Below, one piece after another: positions 1 to 12,828 of a stretch of 64,000 bases of DNA. The DNA lies in assembly GCA_905182995.1 (NCBI GenBank), contig CAJJDP010000148.1, forward strand, positions 81,178 through 145,177, written 5' to 3'. Numbering within the stretch: the first letter of the stretch is position 1; each line of letters starts with the position of its first letter. The DNA comes from Paramecium octaurelia. Its lineage: Eukaryota > Ciliophora > Oligohymenophorea > Peniculida > Parameciidae. The notes under the pieces were generated by a model. The model was not told the origin of the DNA. It was given only the letters and a program-made list of their open reading frames with translations, and did not search any database. The position numbers and the translations under genes were made by a program.

Positions 1-2515
1 GTTTTGGTTATAATTTTTGACATTAATTTAATATTAAAATCTATAATTGTTTCAATCCAATTGTTGAATTGTCTATTTCTGATTTTAACTCAAGATTAAT
101 ACTATTGTATTAAAAAAATTCAGAATAATTGTTTTAATTTAATTAGCAAGATATGTTGAAATAATGCATATTAATTACCGACAAATCCCCTTGTTCATCA
201 TGGTAAAATATATTATCATTTATGTAAAACCATTGGTCATTACTTACTTTTATAACTTATTTCAATTGAACATCTGGTATATATAGAAACAAAAAAAGCA
301 TAAGATATTTGCTATTGTTCTTGGTCGTTAAAATACCTAAATAACTTTAGCTAACTGAGTACTTGAGAGGTTAAATTATTTTGTACCCATGCAGTGAGTA
401 AATATTCATTAATTTTAGATTTGAAAAGTATAAGCAATATTGTAATACTTAATTAGTGGAGTCTTGTATTGCAATGATTTTTAGATGAAATACTTCCATG
501 CTAACAGCCACAATCTATACATTTTTAAGATAAATTTTGTAGTAGTTATTATTAAATTTAACAACAATGAAATCTTAATATTAAATAAAGAAAAGATTTT
601 AATTTTAACTAAAATAAGTAGCTTATTAATTAAAGAATAGTTTTTGATCAAACTACTTTGAAAAATGATTGGAAAGCAAGGAAATTTACATTAGAATGGG
701 AAGAGGTTAATTAATCTAATTTCTTTGAAAAAAAATAAGAATTTTATCCTCTTTTTAAATGCAATAGTCAATTGGATCTTTGAGATTAATTTTTTGATAT
801 CCGAAAGACGAATTAAGATGCAAGCCATAGACCTCAAGTTATTGTAATTGCTAGTTTATTATTAAAATAGAATTTCTGGAATGATGTACTGATTTATTAC
901 TTATATCTACTGAAAAGCTCTCCTAATTTAATCCACAAATTTAAAAAAATATAGTATTATTCTATATGTAAACAATATTCTCATACTCTTTAGTATTATG
1001 ATAAAATATCAATTTAATATCCTTTTTTTTGTAATAAAGATTAGTACAATCTCCTAAAAACACATTATTTTTTGTGGTATGGCAAGTCAATGAGTTTATA
1101 TTAGAAAAAATATTTTCTATTCTAAAAGGCGATCTTAATTAAAAGTCATCCTTAAATAACTAATTAACTCCAATATTATCACATCCAATTTGTATGTAAA
1201 TTTAATTATTGGTTGCTGTAGAATAAGTCAATGAATTATTATCTACCTTTATTTGAAAACATTAGATTTGGCTTTCATCACAACATTAAAAGTAATAAGT
1301 TGCAATTTAGAAAATAAAGTATTTTTTTGGATTTTGAATCCAATTCTTTAGTGCGAAGAAATAAATAGTTAAAACCCCTTAGGTTTAGTCAAATTAATAA
1401 AAATAATTGTTATTAGGAGGAAAATAAATTAATTCAGAGTTGATTTAATACTTTTCTTTTTCAAAACAATTGTAATGTACTTCTAAGTAATTTTAGTATA
1501 GAAAAAATAAGTATTAATTAAAATATTCCATTCTCAATGAATTTGATGTAGATAAATTTACATTAACTAATTTTAATTGTTCAGAAGTTTGCTAATATAG
1601 TTATAATTGACCATTCTAAACAGAGCTAACAATAAATTTAATTATGCACTAACTACCAAATAATATATTTGTAATCCTCCCTATCTCTACATCAACTTAA
1701 TGCTCTAGGTGAAACTGAGTTAATTCAAATTTAAATTTTATATAATAAGTACCATCAATTATGTATAAGTATGGAAAACAAATTTCAAAATTTTCTAGTT
1801 CATATTACAAATGAAAATTAAAGTTTTCTAAAGAATTTTCATAATTGATAAATTCTGATTCTTTGCGATTTTATATCGCTTAAATACTCCAATTTTTACA
1901 TTAATATATTATATTTAAATAAAAGTCGAATGAAAATTGCTTCATTGTTCTTTTACAATGATTTTGAAATGGTAATTGTAAAAACTAAATATTTGAATGA
2001 AGATGGTTAATTCGATCGATGTAATGTAAATTAAAGTGGAATTATGTAAAGCAACTTACAACCATAACATTATTATTTTCTTTATAAATCTAATTGCATA
2101 ATTCATTTTCTTGTGTTGGCAGAATAAATTAAGTTTTTGAGTAGTTAGAATTATTAGATGAATTTAAATTTGATAAATCAAGATCTGAAATACATTGAAT
2201 AAAATAGATTCCATCATAATGTAGATTACAAATTTCCTTTAAGTATATATCGTCATGTTTTTCAACTAAAATAGATGATAATAATTATCCCTTAAATTCA
2301 TATTGTGTTTGTAATTCTATAGTAATTGAAGCTTAATTATAATTTTCCTTGAAATAATAATATCTCTCATCTGATTCAATTAAAATTCTATCTTTCCATT
2401 TTGCTATGAATGGCTCCCCAGGCAATAAATGGACTTACGTACAATTTAATTAAATTCCATCCTCTACTCCAATTTTCAACAATAAGAAATAAAAGAAAAA
2501 AGAATTTAAATTCAT
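1..2515 (-). CDS. Large secreted or membrane protein of unknown function, 3' end cut by window edge
   Basis: One frame stays open for about 838 codons from the ATG at 2515 to base 1 when TAA/TAG are read as Gln; no TGA occurs, so the end of the gene lies outside the window. The first 15 or so residues (MNLNSFFFYFLLLKIG) look like a signal peptide. The rest is rich in Asn, Gln, Tyr and Phe, with scattered Cys and many possible N-glycosylation sites, as expected for a secreted or type I membrane protein. No catalytic motif or known domain is recognisable. The start is the first ATG after in-frame TGA upstream and precedes the hydrophobic stretch directly. No intron is needed. It could be the N-terminal part of one of the large ciliate transmembrane proteins; I cannot name the family. 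Confidence 0.7.
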
Positions 2516-2919
2516 ATTTTCTTTGGTGATAAAAAGTTGTGTAATATTAATAATAAAATAACTAATTTTTCAATAATTTATTACATTTTATTCTTTTTAT
2601 ATCTATATCAATTAGTGTTTAGTAACTAAAAGCTTATCCTAATAATTTCTTATTATTTTAATTTAAATCATCTTTAATATAATTTAAGCTAAAACCCTTC
2701 ATTTTTATAGAGAATGGCTAAAAAATATTATAGGGATAAAAGAAGTCTTCTTTAAAAGGGAAAAATACCATGAGATAATTGTACTATTCAAGATGAGCCC
2801 ACAAAATTAAACAATAAATTATTGGTTTAAATATATTAATAAAAATTAATTTTATGAGAAATACTATCTAGCAATTTATTTTGTTTGTTCATATTATAAT
2901 TAAATAAAATAATATAGTA
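2516..2919. other. AT-rich intergenic region between divergent genes
   Basis: About 400 bases of very AT-rich sequence between the divergent starts of the secreted-protein gene and the Myb gene. It must hold both promoters. I see no RNA gene, repeat or clear motif beyond AT runs. Confidence 0.6.
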
Positions 2920-5248
2920 ATGCAAGAGCTTCTCGATTAATTCATAGAACTATTAAAATAGACGGAGGAAGCCATAAAGAATAAAATTAGAGCACTAACA
3001 AATAATAATGTTGATTTTCAGGTTCCAAATAATAAGTGGGATGAGGCTTCAGTCAAATTATTAAAGTTGCTAATTTAGACCTATTGCATAGATCAATAGA
3101 TTAGTCATCATTAAGTTCCAGATGATATTTGGAGCTTAATATCATAGCTTGTGAAGAAATCTACCATAGATTGCAAATTGTAATTTGGGACAAGAAAAAA
3201 AATAAGATTACTTCAATAATAATGGTCCAAAAAGGAAGACGAAGCATTAAAAGAAATCTGTTTTTCATACTAAGCATAGAATAAACCATATAAATGGAGT
3301 GAAATTGCAAAAGAATTAGCTTAAAAATTAAATCAATAGAATGTTAAATTGACAAAATTTGTAAGAGATCGTTGGCTAAACAAGTTAAATCCTAATATTT
3401 AAAAGGGTCCTTGGGAAAAGAATGAGGAATATGAATTATGCAAATAGGTGTTGAAACATGGAAAAAATTGGATGAGTATAGCATTAGAGATGAAAAATTA
3501 AAGAACAGAAAGCTCTATTAAGAATAGATATTTTAATATAATGAAAAAGCTGGAGAAATAGGAAGTTCCAATATTAAGTAAAGCAGACTTAGAAAAAGAG
3601 TTGGAAAAATTATAATCAATTTAAATTGAAAAATTGGATTAATTTGGATAATAAGAAATTAGTTTTATTTTATATTAATTAAGGACTTTGGAACCAAAAT
3701 TAATAAAAGCAAAGTAAGAATTTGAGCCAGATAAGAACGTGCAGAAGAAAAGCAATGTGAATAATTAACATAATGGCTCAAAAAAATTATTAAAAGCAGC
3801 AGAAAAAGACTAAAAATTGCATGCAAACAATATTGTTAAGAAGGTTCTTTAGTAATACAATTAAGATGAGAATCTTGATTACAATAAAATGAAAGAGCAT
3901 TATTAAGATGTAGTAGCATAAAAGGGGGACACATTAGAATTGGATGAAGAACCCATAAGCGATTCTGATAACCTATCAGAAGTGTAATTTGCTGTAATGG
4001 GAAAGGATTCATAAAATTTACATCTCATTCCTAAATCTTAGCTCAAAGCTGTCATGGAGTTGATGAAACAAAAAAAGGAATAAAAAAAAGAAGTGTAACA
4101 CTCACTAAGTAAGATTTAATCTCTTCCACCACCTCTTCCTAAGTTAGAATAAAAACTATAATAGTCTCATTAATAATCATCTTAACAATAATAGTAGAAT
4201 CAATAATAGGTTTCTTAATAAATTTCACAATCTCCTTAACACTAAATTCCAGTTTAAATACCTATGGTCTAGCCAATTATGCAGCCAGTTGCTATGCCGG
4301 CCCCCGTGATGCCAATATAATAATAACTTTAAGGATAGTAACCTTAACAATAATAGTAATCTTTACAACAACAATAATAATAATAGCAATAATAATAATA
4401 ATAACAATAACAATAACAACAATTATAATTATAATAGTAACAATAATAATACTATTAACTTGTCTATCCTTCAAATTTCATGTATCCATAAGTTTAGATG
4501 GCATAGGTAGCTTAAATACCAATAATGCCAGGTTAAATGATGGGATAAATTCCAGGGTAAATGATTGGATAAATGCCTGGGCAAATAGTTAGTTAAATTC
4601 AAGGGCAGATTCCAGGATAGATGGTTGGTTAGCTTCCGAGTTAGATGATGGGTCAAATTCCAGGATAAATGGGTTAAATGGTTGGCTAAATTCCAAATTA
4701 GATGGTAGGCTAAATTCCAACTTAAATGGTTTCTGCTATTCCTGGGTAGATGCCCTAAATTATATCCCAACTCTAACCCTAAATGATGTAACAAGTCTAA
4801 GGTTAACTTCCATAAATGGTTTAGGCTGGGTAAATGGCCACAATGTAAAATGGATAAATGCAGATGCCTCAAATGGCATAAATACCTTAACTTGCCTAAA
4901 TGCCCTTATAGTCACTTCCTTTGACAGCAACACAACCTGTAGGGATGCCACAACAATTTATTCCAATAATGTATTGAATATTTTAATTGAATTAGATACA
5001 CCCCTTAGCCAGTATATTAATAACAATAGCAATCTTAAGGGTAGTCAAATCAATAATAAAAGACCAATTAATAGCAATAACAAGTTCCAATTATGAGTTA
5101 TTAAATTCCAATGATGTCTCAATACTAAGATCAGTATTTCTAGCATATTAACTAACCAACTTAGTAAAGGCAGCCTAAGTATTCATAAGTAAAATAGGAG
5201 ACAGAAGAGCATTAATAATAATAACAACAATAATAAAATCGTAAATGA
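2920..5248 (+). CDS. Two-repeat Myb/SANT-domain protein with long Gln/Met/Pro-rich tail
   Basis: Predicted protein of 767 residues after removal of one 25-base intron at 4971-4995 (GTA...TAG); without it TGA ends the frame at 4977. Two Myb-like repeats are visible: the first starts near residue 102 (QQQWSKKEDEALKEI, with spaced Trp), the second near residue 165 (KGPWEKNEEYELCKQ ... NWMSIALEM ... SSIKNRYFNIM), matching the R2R3 pattern of helix-turn-helix repeats spaced by Trp. This implies a nuclear DNA-binding protein, perhaps a transcription factor. After residue 230 the chain is charged and then turns into low complexity: a poly-Gln block followed by repeats of the type IPGQMMGQ to about residue 610. 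Convergent with the protease gene, 23 bases between stop codons. DNA-binding assignment is solid; target genes are unknown. Confidence 0.85.
4318..4449 (+). repeat. Poly-Gln tract written mostly in TAA/TAG codons
   Basis: Within the Myb gene a run of about 44 codons is almost entirely TAA, TAG and CAA, all Gln in the ciliate code. On the minus strand it produces the spurious Ile/Val-rich frame. Simple-sequence expansion of TAA/CAA triplets is visible directly. Confidence 0.9.
4516..4740 (+). repeat. Degenerate tandem repeat coding for IPGQM(M/V/I)GQ units
   Basis: Imperfect units of about 8 codons coding IPGQMMGQ, IPGQMIGQ, IPNQMVGQ and variants run head to tail in the Myb tail. The units differ at third codon positions and at the residue before the second Gly, so the array is old rather than a fresh expansion. 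Confidence 0.8.
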
Positions 5249-5271
5249 ATAAAATTATTAATTTATTTAAT

Positions 5272-8200
5272 TCATATCTAACCTAATTTAAAGGAACATT
5301 AGTATAGCATTGCTCCTACTCTAATTTTTTCTTTATCTGATATTTTCTCCTCAAGAGCTGAAAAACTGTTGATTGGGGATTGTTTTTTCAAGAATTCTCC
5401 AACTGACATACCTTTAAGCATATGTTTTCCATACAGCTGTATGCTTAACTTAGATGATTTTTTAAAGGCAGAATTAAGAAAATTAAGTACATCTTCTTTT
5501 TTTAGAAGATCTATTTAATCGATGGTTATTTCTTTTTCTTCAAATATGAAGTCATTGTTTGATATATGATCCCAATAAGCCTATCCTTTTTCGAATAATG
5601 TTTTTTCTTTTTATCTCAATTATTGTATCTAAACTAAGATATATTTAATACAGCTGCTTTTTTTAATTCCTCGATGTCAAAATCCGTCATCTTTTCAACA
5701 TCCTTATAGAATTATTAAAGAAAGTCTTCGATATATTAGTTTACTTAATAAGGGGTTTGAGCACTACCTTAGACCAGAATTGCAGCTCCGTCAAGACACT
5801 CCAATGGTTAAAACTTAGCAGAAACCAAGTATCCCAATTGTTTTTCTGTTCGTAAATAATTGAATGCGTAACTGTCAAAGGTGCCTTTCAAGATATTCAT
5901 AATAGCAAATTATTTTCTATTTCTATTTCCAAAAATATAATAATTTAATGTAGCTCCATTATTTTCATTAGATTCTGCTACATACGGAACAATATAATTA
6001 TGAGAGAGCTTTAGAATTTTTGAATAGAAGGGATTGTAATCCAAGTGTTTTGGCTTACCAAATAGCTTTTTCTCAATAGATTTGAAAAGAGAGAGTGCTT
6101 CTTCTCTAAGTACATTTCCTGTTAAATAGAGTTAAAAGTTTGTTCCTTTAAATAATTAGGAATGGAATTACTCGTAATCTTTAATATTGATGTTCTTTAG
6201 TTCTTATAAGATTTAATTTGGTTCATAGGAACCGAATATAAGAGTCTATAGTTTAAATGGTGATTTTTACATTTAAGAAAAAGTGATTTTCAATTTGAGA
6301 ATACAAAGGGCTTTGTATTTCTTGTTTATATTGATTAATCAAAGTCTTGATGGTTTGATAGTAAATCTGTTTATCAATTTGTGGTTTTGTGAAGAATATT
6401 AATGAATCATCTATGAAATTAAAGAATTAATCATTCCAACCATAAATATTAAATATAATGTGATTGGGTGATGATTAAAACTTGAAATTGTAATTATTTT
6501 TAAAGGCTGATTCTAAATTTTATGAAATTAAAGCAGAAGTATAGGATTGAAATACTTTTAAGAGGACTTGTTATTTTAAATTGAATTGGAAGTTGATTTT
6601 ATCTATTTTCATTCCCATAAAAATGGCTGGTGTTTTATAAGATCTATCTAACTTCCACCACAATTTTCCAATTGATGATTTAAACAAATATTCAGGAAGA
6701 GGATATAATTCTTCATATTAGTGTTCATATTGTAAACATTCCTTATTAGATTAAAAACAATTATTACTTCAACATTAGAAAAGACCATTTCTGAATTTCT
6801 TTGTATGAGCATATTCTTATTTTGTAAATCCTCATAAGGATCTTCATCAGTTTTACTCTACGAATAAGGTTTGCAAAATGATTTCATTTTCAAATCATTT
6901 GGCTAGTATTTATGAATGGAAGGCAATTAAAATTTTGGTTGTTCAACTTCATCATAAGTCTATATTTTCTATATGACTGAGTCTGAGATGTCCAAATAAG
7001 CATAATTAATTCTGTTGACTTTATCATATTAGACATCAGGATGATATAATTGGGAATCCCCTAAAAAGACATTCAAATTATCAATATCCAATAGATCTGT
7101 AAGATAAAAGTATATTAATTCTGGGTCGTATTCTTCGTACAAATATTTTCTTGATAAAACATCATGAACTCCATAGATATTCAAATTGTGAGCAATTTCT
7201 TAAATATCCTCAATGATGTTCTCTTTGAAATTGAATTTCAGTGATGCTGTTTTCTTATAATCATGATATAAGGATCTTAATTTAGCATTATCAGCTACAG
7301 TGTCCCCTTAATCGTCGAATAAAGTCTGTATGAGGTAGTAATAATAAGAGAAGACAGATTAAATAATCTGATCATAGTCATTGAAATTTTCAACTTAAAA
7401 TTCTAAAGCCAGAACACTAAAACAGCCGTTATGATCATTGAATAAGATACCACTTGACATATCTATAATGAGATTTTTTGATATTAGGTATTCCTTAACT
7501 CCTTTGCTTGATTAAATTAGATTATTAATGAATTCGATTGATTTTGTTTTGTATTATTATTGAACATCAGACAATTAATGAGTGATGTAAACTTTCTTTA
7601 CATCTGAATTCGATTGATATTAGATCAATTAAGTGCCATATTAGATTGGAGATCCAAAATCTTCGCATGTAGGTTCAACTAAATTGTTATTTTTGATTTT
7701 TTCAAAATTCTTTATATACGATTTAAGTTCAGATATTGGCAAACTGCTTTCTACAACCAATGACATCAAATTAGATGAGTAGGCTTAATTAAAAAATTCC
7801 TTCAACTTTTCTGATACTATCGAATGTATATTAAAGATAAATTACTTTCATCCTTTAATAAAGTATTTAAGTTTCCTATTGAAAACTGGCTAAATGGATG
7901 TGATTTTTCTGAGATTATCTTTAATAAGGCTTCAATTTTCCATTCATCAGTACCAGTGATTATTTCATACTCATTATTTACTGCATTCACTTCCTTCTCT
8001 ATCATCTTCTGATCCAAAATAGGGTCGATGAAGAAGTGACTAAACACATCTAAACCTTAATGCAATGCGCTGTTTTGGATTGTAAAGTAATAATTGGTTT
8101 CATAATTGTCTGTGTAGGCATTGTTTGTTCCTCCATTGTTGTAAATCAAATTATTAAAATAATTAGAGTCTGGAAATGTATGAGATCCGACAAATAGCAT

Positions 8201-8815
8201 GTGCTCTAATAGATGTGCTAAGCCACCATAATTAGCTGGTTCTTGGAAGGATCCTGCTTTTACACTTAACGCCACTTATGAAATAATTGCATCGTTATTT
8301 TAGATCAATAAAACAGTGAGTCCATTATCCAAAGTGATTTATTCATAAATATTGGTGTCAATCAAGGGTTTTTTAATTAGCTATTTCTAAAGAAATGATG
8401 TTTGATCATGCTATGTGGGTTTTTACTATTAAATCATCATAGTAAGCATAAAAGTTATTAAACAGAATACGATTATGAGCATTATTGTGTTAAATATTGG
8501 GGACACTATCTTCTTGTATCCCTTTGCATTATTTAATTTTATTTTGGAATCGACTAATCCTTGCAGTTCTTCTTTCATTAAAAACGATAATATTAATTTG
8601 TGATTTTTAATAAATAAATTTAAAAAAAAACAAACAATTAACAATATGCTCTACGCAACAAATAGCTTGTATTACAGATAATTCCTCACCACCACAGGAA
8701 AGTAATGAAAATATTCATATTCAAATTAGGAAATCAAAAGCACAATATTAACCATAGCAATAATAAACAATTGCAAAGGGATAAAACTCTGAGCATCCAG
8801 CTGCTTAAAGTGCAT
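5272..8815 (-). CDS. M16 metalloprotease, insulin-degrading enzyme/nardilysin type, membrane anchored
   Basis: Rebuilt as 1146 residues with four introns: 7817-7845 (TAG), 6742-6767 (AAG acceptor), 6246-6270 (TAG) and 5629-5651 (TAG); the total is then a multiple of three. The inverted zinc motif HLLEH lies near residue 200 in GGLAHLLEHMLFVGS, with the downstream Glu in NEYEIITG. The inactive C-terminal half is also complete and carries the typical YLRTEKQLGYLV segment. Length matches the four-domain M16A enzymes (about 1000 residues) plus an N-terminal extension with two or three hydrophobic segments, so the protease is probably tethered to a membrane. The frame is open from ATG 8815; ATG 8578 (MKEELQGLVDSK) is an in-frame alternative that would leave a single anchor. 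Degrades peptides or acts as a processing peptidase by family; substrate here unknown. Divergent from the kinase gene with 252 bases between starts. Confidence 0.9.
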
Positions 8816-9067
8816 GATTTATATATTCAAAATATATCACACATATATTAAATGCGAAGTATTTGTTTGAGTTGCTGTTCTAAGTTGCTTAGAGTATTTT
8901 CGAGTATTTTCTCCACAAATTAGATTATAATAAATTATATTGATTAAAGTTAGAGTCTTTAAATAACCTATTTATAATTTATACGTAATCAAACTAGAAT
9001 TTGATAAATTTCCATGATTATCTATAAATATTTACATACTTAATTAGAGACTAAAGAACTAGTTATT

Positions 9068-10335
9068 ATGAATTTAAATAATATAAATATTTGTGCACTC
9101 GAAATGAAATGTCATGATGACAAACCAGCCTCATAATCTTATTAATTTCTTGATAAATTAGGCGAAGGGTATACATAATCTTTACAGCTTAAGTTCCTTT
9201 GGATATATCTGGAAAGTTAAGTAAATCTCCACTGGCTAGATTTATGCCTGCAAATTAGTAAAAAATACGATGAAAAAAGAGAGGACACTTCTTTAAAGAG
9301 AAATAAAGATTTTGTAAATATTAAAAGGAAAAAAGGGTAATGATTCATCTGCTAACTGAAGGATTTACCCAATTAATCACATCTGGTTAGGATCACCGGA
9401 ACACTTATTTTATTATGAATTTGCTAGGAGATAACTTGGAATAGGTAAGAATGAAATGTGGCAATTTTGATTCTACTACTATATTGAATACAGGGCAGTA
9501 GATGATTCAGCTACTTAAAGACCTTCATCATTCAAATATTATCCATAGAGACATTAAGCCTGAGAACTTTGTGGTTTATTAGGACAAAATACATTTGATT
9601 GATTTTGGATTATCCAAATAATATATTTAAGATGGAAAACATATAGAATTCAGAGAGAATAAGGGTATGATTGGAACTGCAAGATATGCTTCCATTAATA
9701 GTTTAAAAGGCAATGAATAATCTAGGAGAGATGACTTGGAATCTGTAGGTTACTTGCTAATCTACCTATTCATGGGCACATTACCATGGAACAATATTGT
9801 AGCTGATGACAAGATTGTCAAATATTATAAAATACAGAGAATGAAGGAAGCATTTAAACCAGAAACATACATTAACCTTCCTCCAGAATTATCAAAATAC
9901 CTTGAATATGTAAGGAGACTTAAATTTGATCAATAACCTGATTACGATTATTTATTCAAATTATTTAGGAGAGGAGAAGATTTAACTGGAACTCCAAAAT
10001 TGTAAATCTAATAAAATCACATGTCAATCAAAACCAATTTAGTACATTTAAAGAACATCGATAGAACTCAATGTTAGACTACTCGCAAATTGTTTAATCA
10101 TGTTGAAAACACCAGTCGTCGGATAACCTTTGAAGATCTCAGCTCAGCTGGGGCAGACATAATGGAGGAGTTGGATAATAATGAGAGAATTCAATTAAAA
10201 AATCTATAAGTAGGCATAAAACAACCAAATACTTTCAATAAATTAAACAAAGTCAGAATGGGGTCAGACTAAATATTTGAAATAGAAAATAAACTACAAT
10301 ACTAAGTACCTTTTTCATTAAAATAACTAAAATGA
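9068..10335 (+). CDS. Casein kinase 1-like Ser/Thr protein kinase
   Basis: 406 residues if introns 9169-9193 and 9314-9335 are removed, both ending AAG; a CAG at 9187 would also keep frame for the first. With the 25-base form the nucleotide loop reads GEGSFGYIWKV, the canonical GxGxFG. Other kinase motifs are HRDIKPENF (catalytic loop), DFGLSKQ, and GTARYASINS followed by RRDDLESVGYLLIYLF, which are the CK1-type features in place of APE. The second intron is needed to connect REIKIL with the EGFTQLITSGQD segment; without it TGA terminates the frame. After the kinase domain a 110-residue Asn/Thr-rich tail follows. CK1 kinases phosphorylate acidic or primed Ser/Thr and are strongly expanded in ciliates. 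I am confident of the class, not of the substrate. Confidence 0.9.
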
Positions 10336-10714
10336 ATAAATTGATTATTATTGATTATAATATGAAAGTTATATTATATTGTTCAAGTTTTTCATCCATT
10401 ATCCAATTTTTTTAAGTTATTTTATAGGAAAATGTATTAGATATTTGGTTTCACACAATGGTTATATTTAAATTTTAGAATAAATATAATTATACAATCT
10501 AAAATTGTAATTTTGACTTCTCAATCTGATTGACAACCACAATGATAATAACAATTTCCTGTGGTACTATTAATTTTTATTGATAATAAGGGTGATTATA
10601 GAAAAACATTTAAAAAAAGTACATAATTATAATATTTTATATGAATATATATAAAAAGCATGCTTATAATAAATTTAATTAAATTGTTAAAAAAAGTCTT
10701 CCTGTAATAGAAAA
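10336..10714. other. Intergenic region between CK1-like and PI4-kinase genes
   Basis: About 380 bases of AT-rich sequence between two plus-strand genes. It should contain the 3' end of the first gene and the promoter of the next; no discrete element stands out. Confidence 0.55.
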
Positions 10715-12659
10715 ATGTCGATTTCATCGTTAAATAGGAAAATGAATTAGTTATTAAATTCCATTTTAGGAAAATAGGAGGAATGCATAAGATTAAATAT
10801 TCTGGATTTGTATAATAGCGTTCTCGATCCTGAATTTGATGAATATTTATTTTAACTCTGGTAGTTACTATTACATTAGTTTAGTTATCTCTTCTATGTT
10901 ACTGATAATAAATAAATAAAGGAGCTACTTTATAATTATGCTTTTTAAAATACTGCACATTTTTTTAGATTAGAATGGATGCTAAAAGCTTTGAATGAAG
11001 ACTCCAAGTGTGTAAAAGTGAAGAGTGGCTTTTCTACATTTTTGAAAGTATTTTCGAAGAAATATTTCTTAGTAATTGGAAACTGAGTTTACTTCTCAAT
11101 ATTGGAATTTAGCAGGGAAATCATAAAAAAGTAAAAATTACAATTTATAATCTTAGCCAAATTGGTAAATAGTCCATCAATTTATAAAGATAAACAGGAT
11201 CAAATAATATTCAATTTGATTGAATAAAGCTTGAGATTGAAAAAAATAGATATAGAAAAATAGAAGGATCATATGAAATCTTTTTTAATGGTCATAAATC
11301 AAATGATAACAAGTTTAAGATTTTCTGGGCAACCGGAATTTTGTGGTTTAACTATTCCGTTAAACTGTGACAATGTAGATTCTTTTTTAATAGTAAATTT
11401 ACTTGAAGATGAGTTTACTTGTTTCAATACAGCAAAAAGAGTTCCTTATAAGATTATCATAGAAACAGTGAAGTAAGTGTAAATAAATGAACAATTAGTC
11501 CTTCAGAATTGGAGTTGATACAAAATATTAATGAATTAAGTTAGAATAAATTGCCATAGCTGATTCCTATATATGACATAGAAAAGGAAATGAAAAGTAT
11601 TTCTTAGGTCAAAATATATTAACAATATAATATCGAGGAATTAAAGAAGTATTAATTGTTATTAGTTTTTTATAGATTGGCCTTAAGAAAAATAGATTTT
11701 CAAAGAATGCAAAACTTGCAAAGGTAGAGCAAGATTGCTGAAAAGGATGTACATGTTTCCAGATCTTCAAACTCTTCGATTTGGGGTGAGGATTGGAATA
11801 TTACAAAGTAAAAGATAAAATAAAATTCACTATATGGGAAATTGAAAACTCATGAAGTTAGATAGATTATCATAAAAGGAGGTGATGATCTCAGAAGCGA
11901 GCTCTTAATTATGTAGATGATGAGAAAAATTAATGAAATATTCAAGCAGAAGAAATATAATCTTTATCTTCGACCTTATGATATTATTCTGACATCTCCA
12001 AATAGTGGTATATTGGAATTCATACCAAATACTGTTTCTATTGATAAGATTAAAAGAGAACATTAAGGAATCTCGTTGAGAAAATTTTACGAAATGAATT
12101 TTGATAACTTTCAAGAGGCTCAAAAGAACTTTGCTGAAAGTTTGGCGGCATACTCATTAATTTGTTACCTATTCTAATTAAAAGACAGACACAATGGGAA
12201 TATTTTAATCGATAATTAAGGCCACATAATTCACATAGACTTTGGTTTTGTATTGACATTGACTCCAGGTAATATTGGTTTTGAGTCAGCTCCATTTAAA
12301 TTAATAAGTGAGTATGAGGAATTATTAAATGGTAAGGACAGTGATATGTTTATGTATTACAAAGTTATGATATATTCAGGTATGTATTAATATTTAATTT
12401 TATAGGTCTTGCTATTTTGTAAGAGAACATTACAGAATTAATAACCTTTGTAAAATTAATTAATTTCAGTCCAAATCATAACCTGTTGAATTGCTTGGAG
12501 AATTTTAGTATCAATGAATTCAAGAAAAGATTTTATGAAGATGTTGATTAAAAGAAACTCTTTGAGGTAGCCGATAATTTGATCAAGCAATCTAGCAATT
12601 CTGTGAAGACCATGTTATATGATTATTTTCAATTCTAATCCAATACTATTTATTATTGA
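10715..12659 (+). CDS. Type III phosphatidylinositol 4-kinase (PI4K beta/Pik1-like)
   Basis: 613 residues after removing four introns (11048-11072, 11131-11156, 11473-11498, 12380-12405; 25-26 bases, all GTA...TAG). The C-terminal 280 residues are a lipid-kinase domain: IIIKGGDDLRSELLIMQ (ATP-binding Lys region), LRPYDIILTSPNSG, then the catalytic loop LKDRHNGNILIDN and the metal-binding HIDFGFVL, followed by ESAPFKLISEYEELL, all typical of PI4K beta rather than PI3K. The N-terminal half is helical and poorly conserved, probably the lipid kinase unique region. The protein is shorter than animal PI4K beta (about 800). It makes PI4P, usually at Golgi and vesicle membranes, which fits the heavy vesicle and trichocyst traffic of ciliates (inference). 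Convergent with the coiled-coil gene, 169 bases between stops. Confidence 0.9.
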
Positions 12660-12828
12660 TACCATATTATTTAAAATGATTATGTAAACAGCCTGATTCT
12701 TTAAATTCAAATTCCCAATATTAATGTTTCCTATTTCAAAAAGAAAACCACTTTATATTCAAGTAGAGTAAATCTAATTTACAAACTTATGTACTATTTT
12801 TGAATAAATAATAAATTTATATAAATAT

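Noticed and set aside
4292-4951. Ile-rich, His/Leu/Asn-rich and related minus-strand frames
   Set aside because: They are antisense shadows of the poly-Gln and IPGQM repeats of the Myb gene.
9314-9335. Apparent one-base frameshift in the A6 run of the casein kinase 1-like gene
   Set aside because: A 22-base intron ending AAG restores the frame and gives a better CK1 alignment, so no indel is needed.
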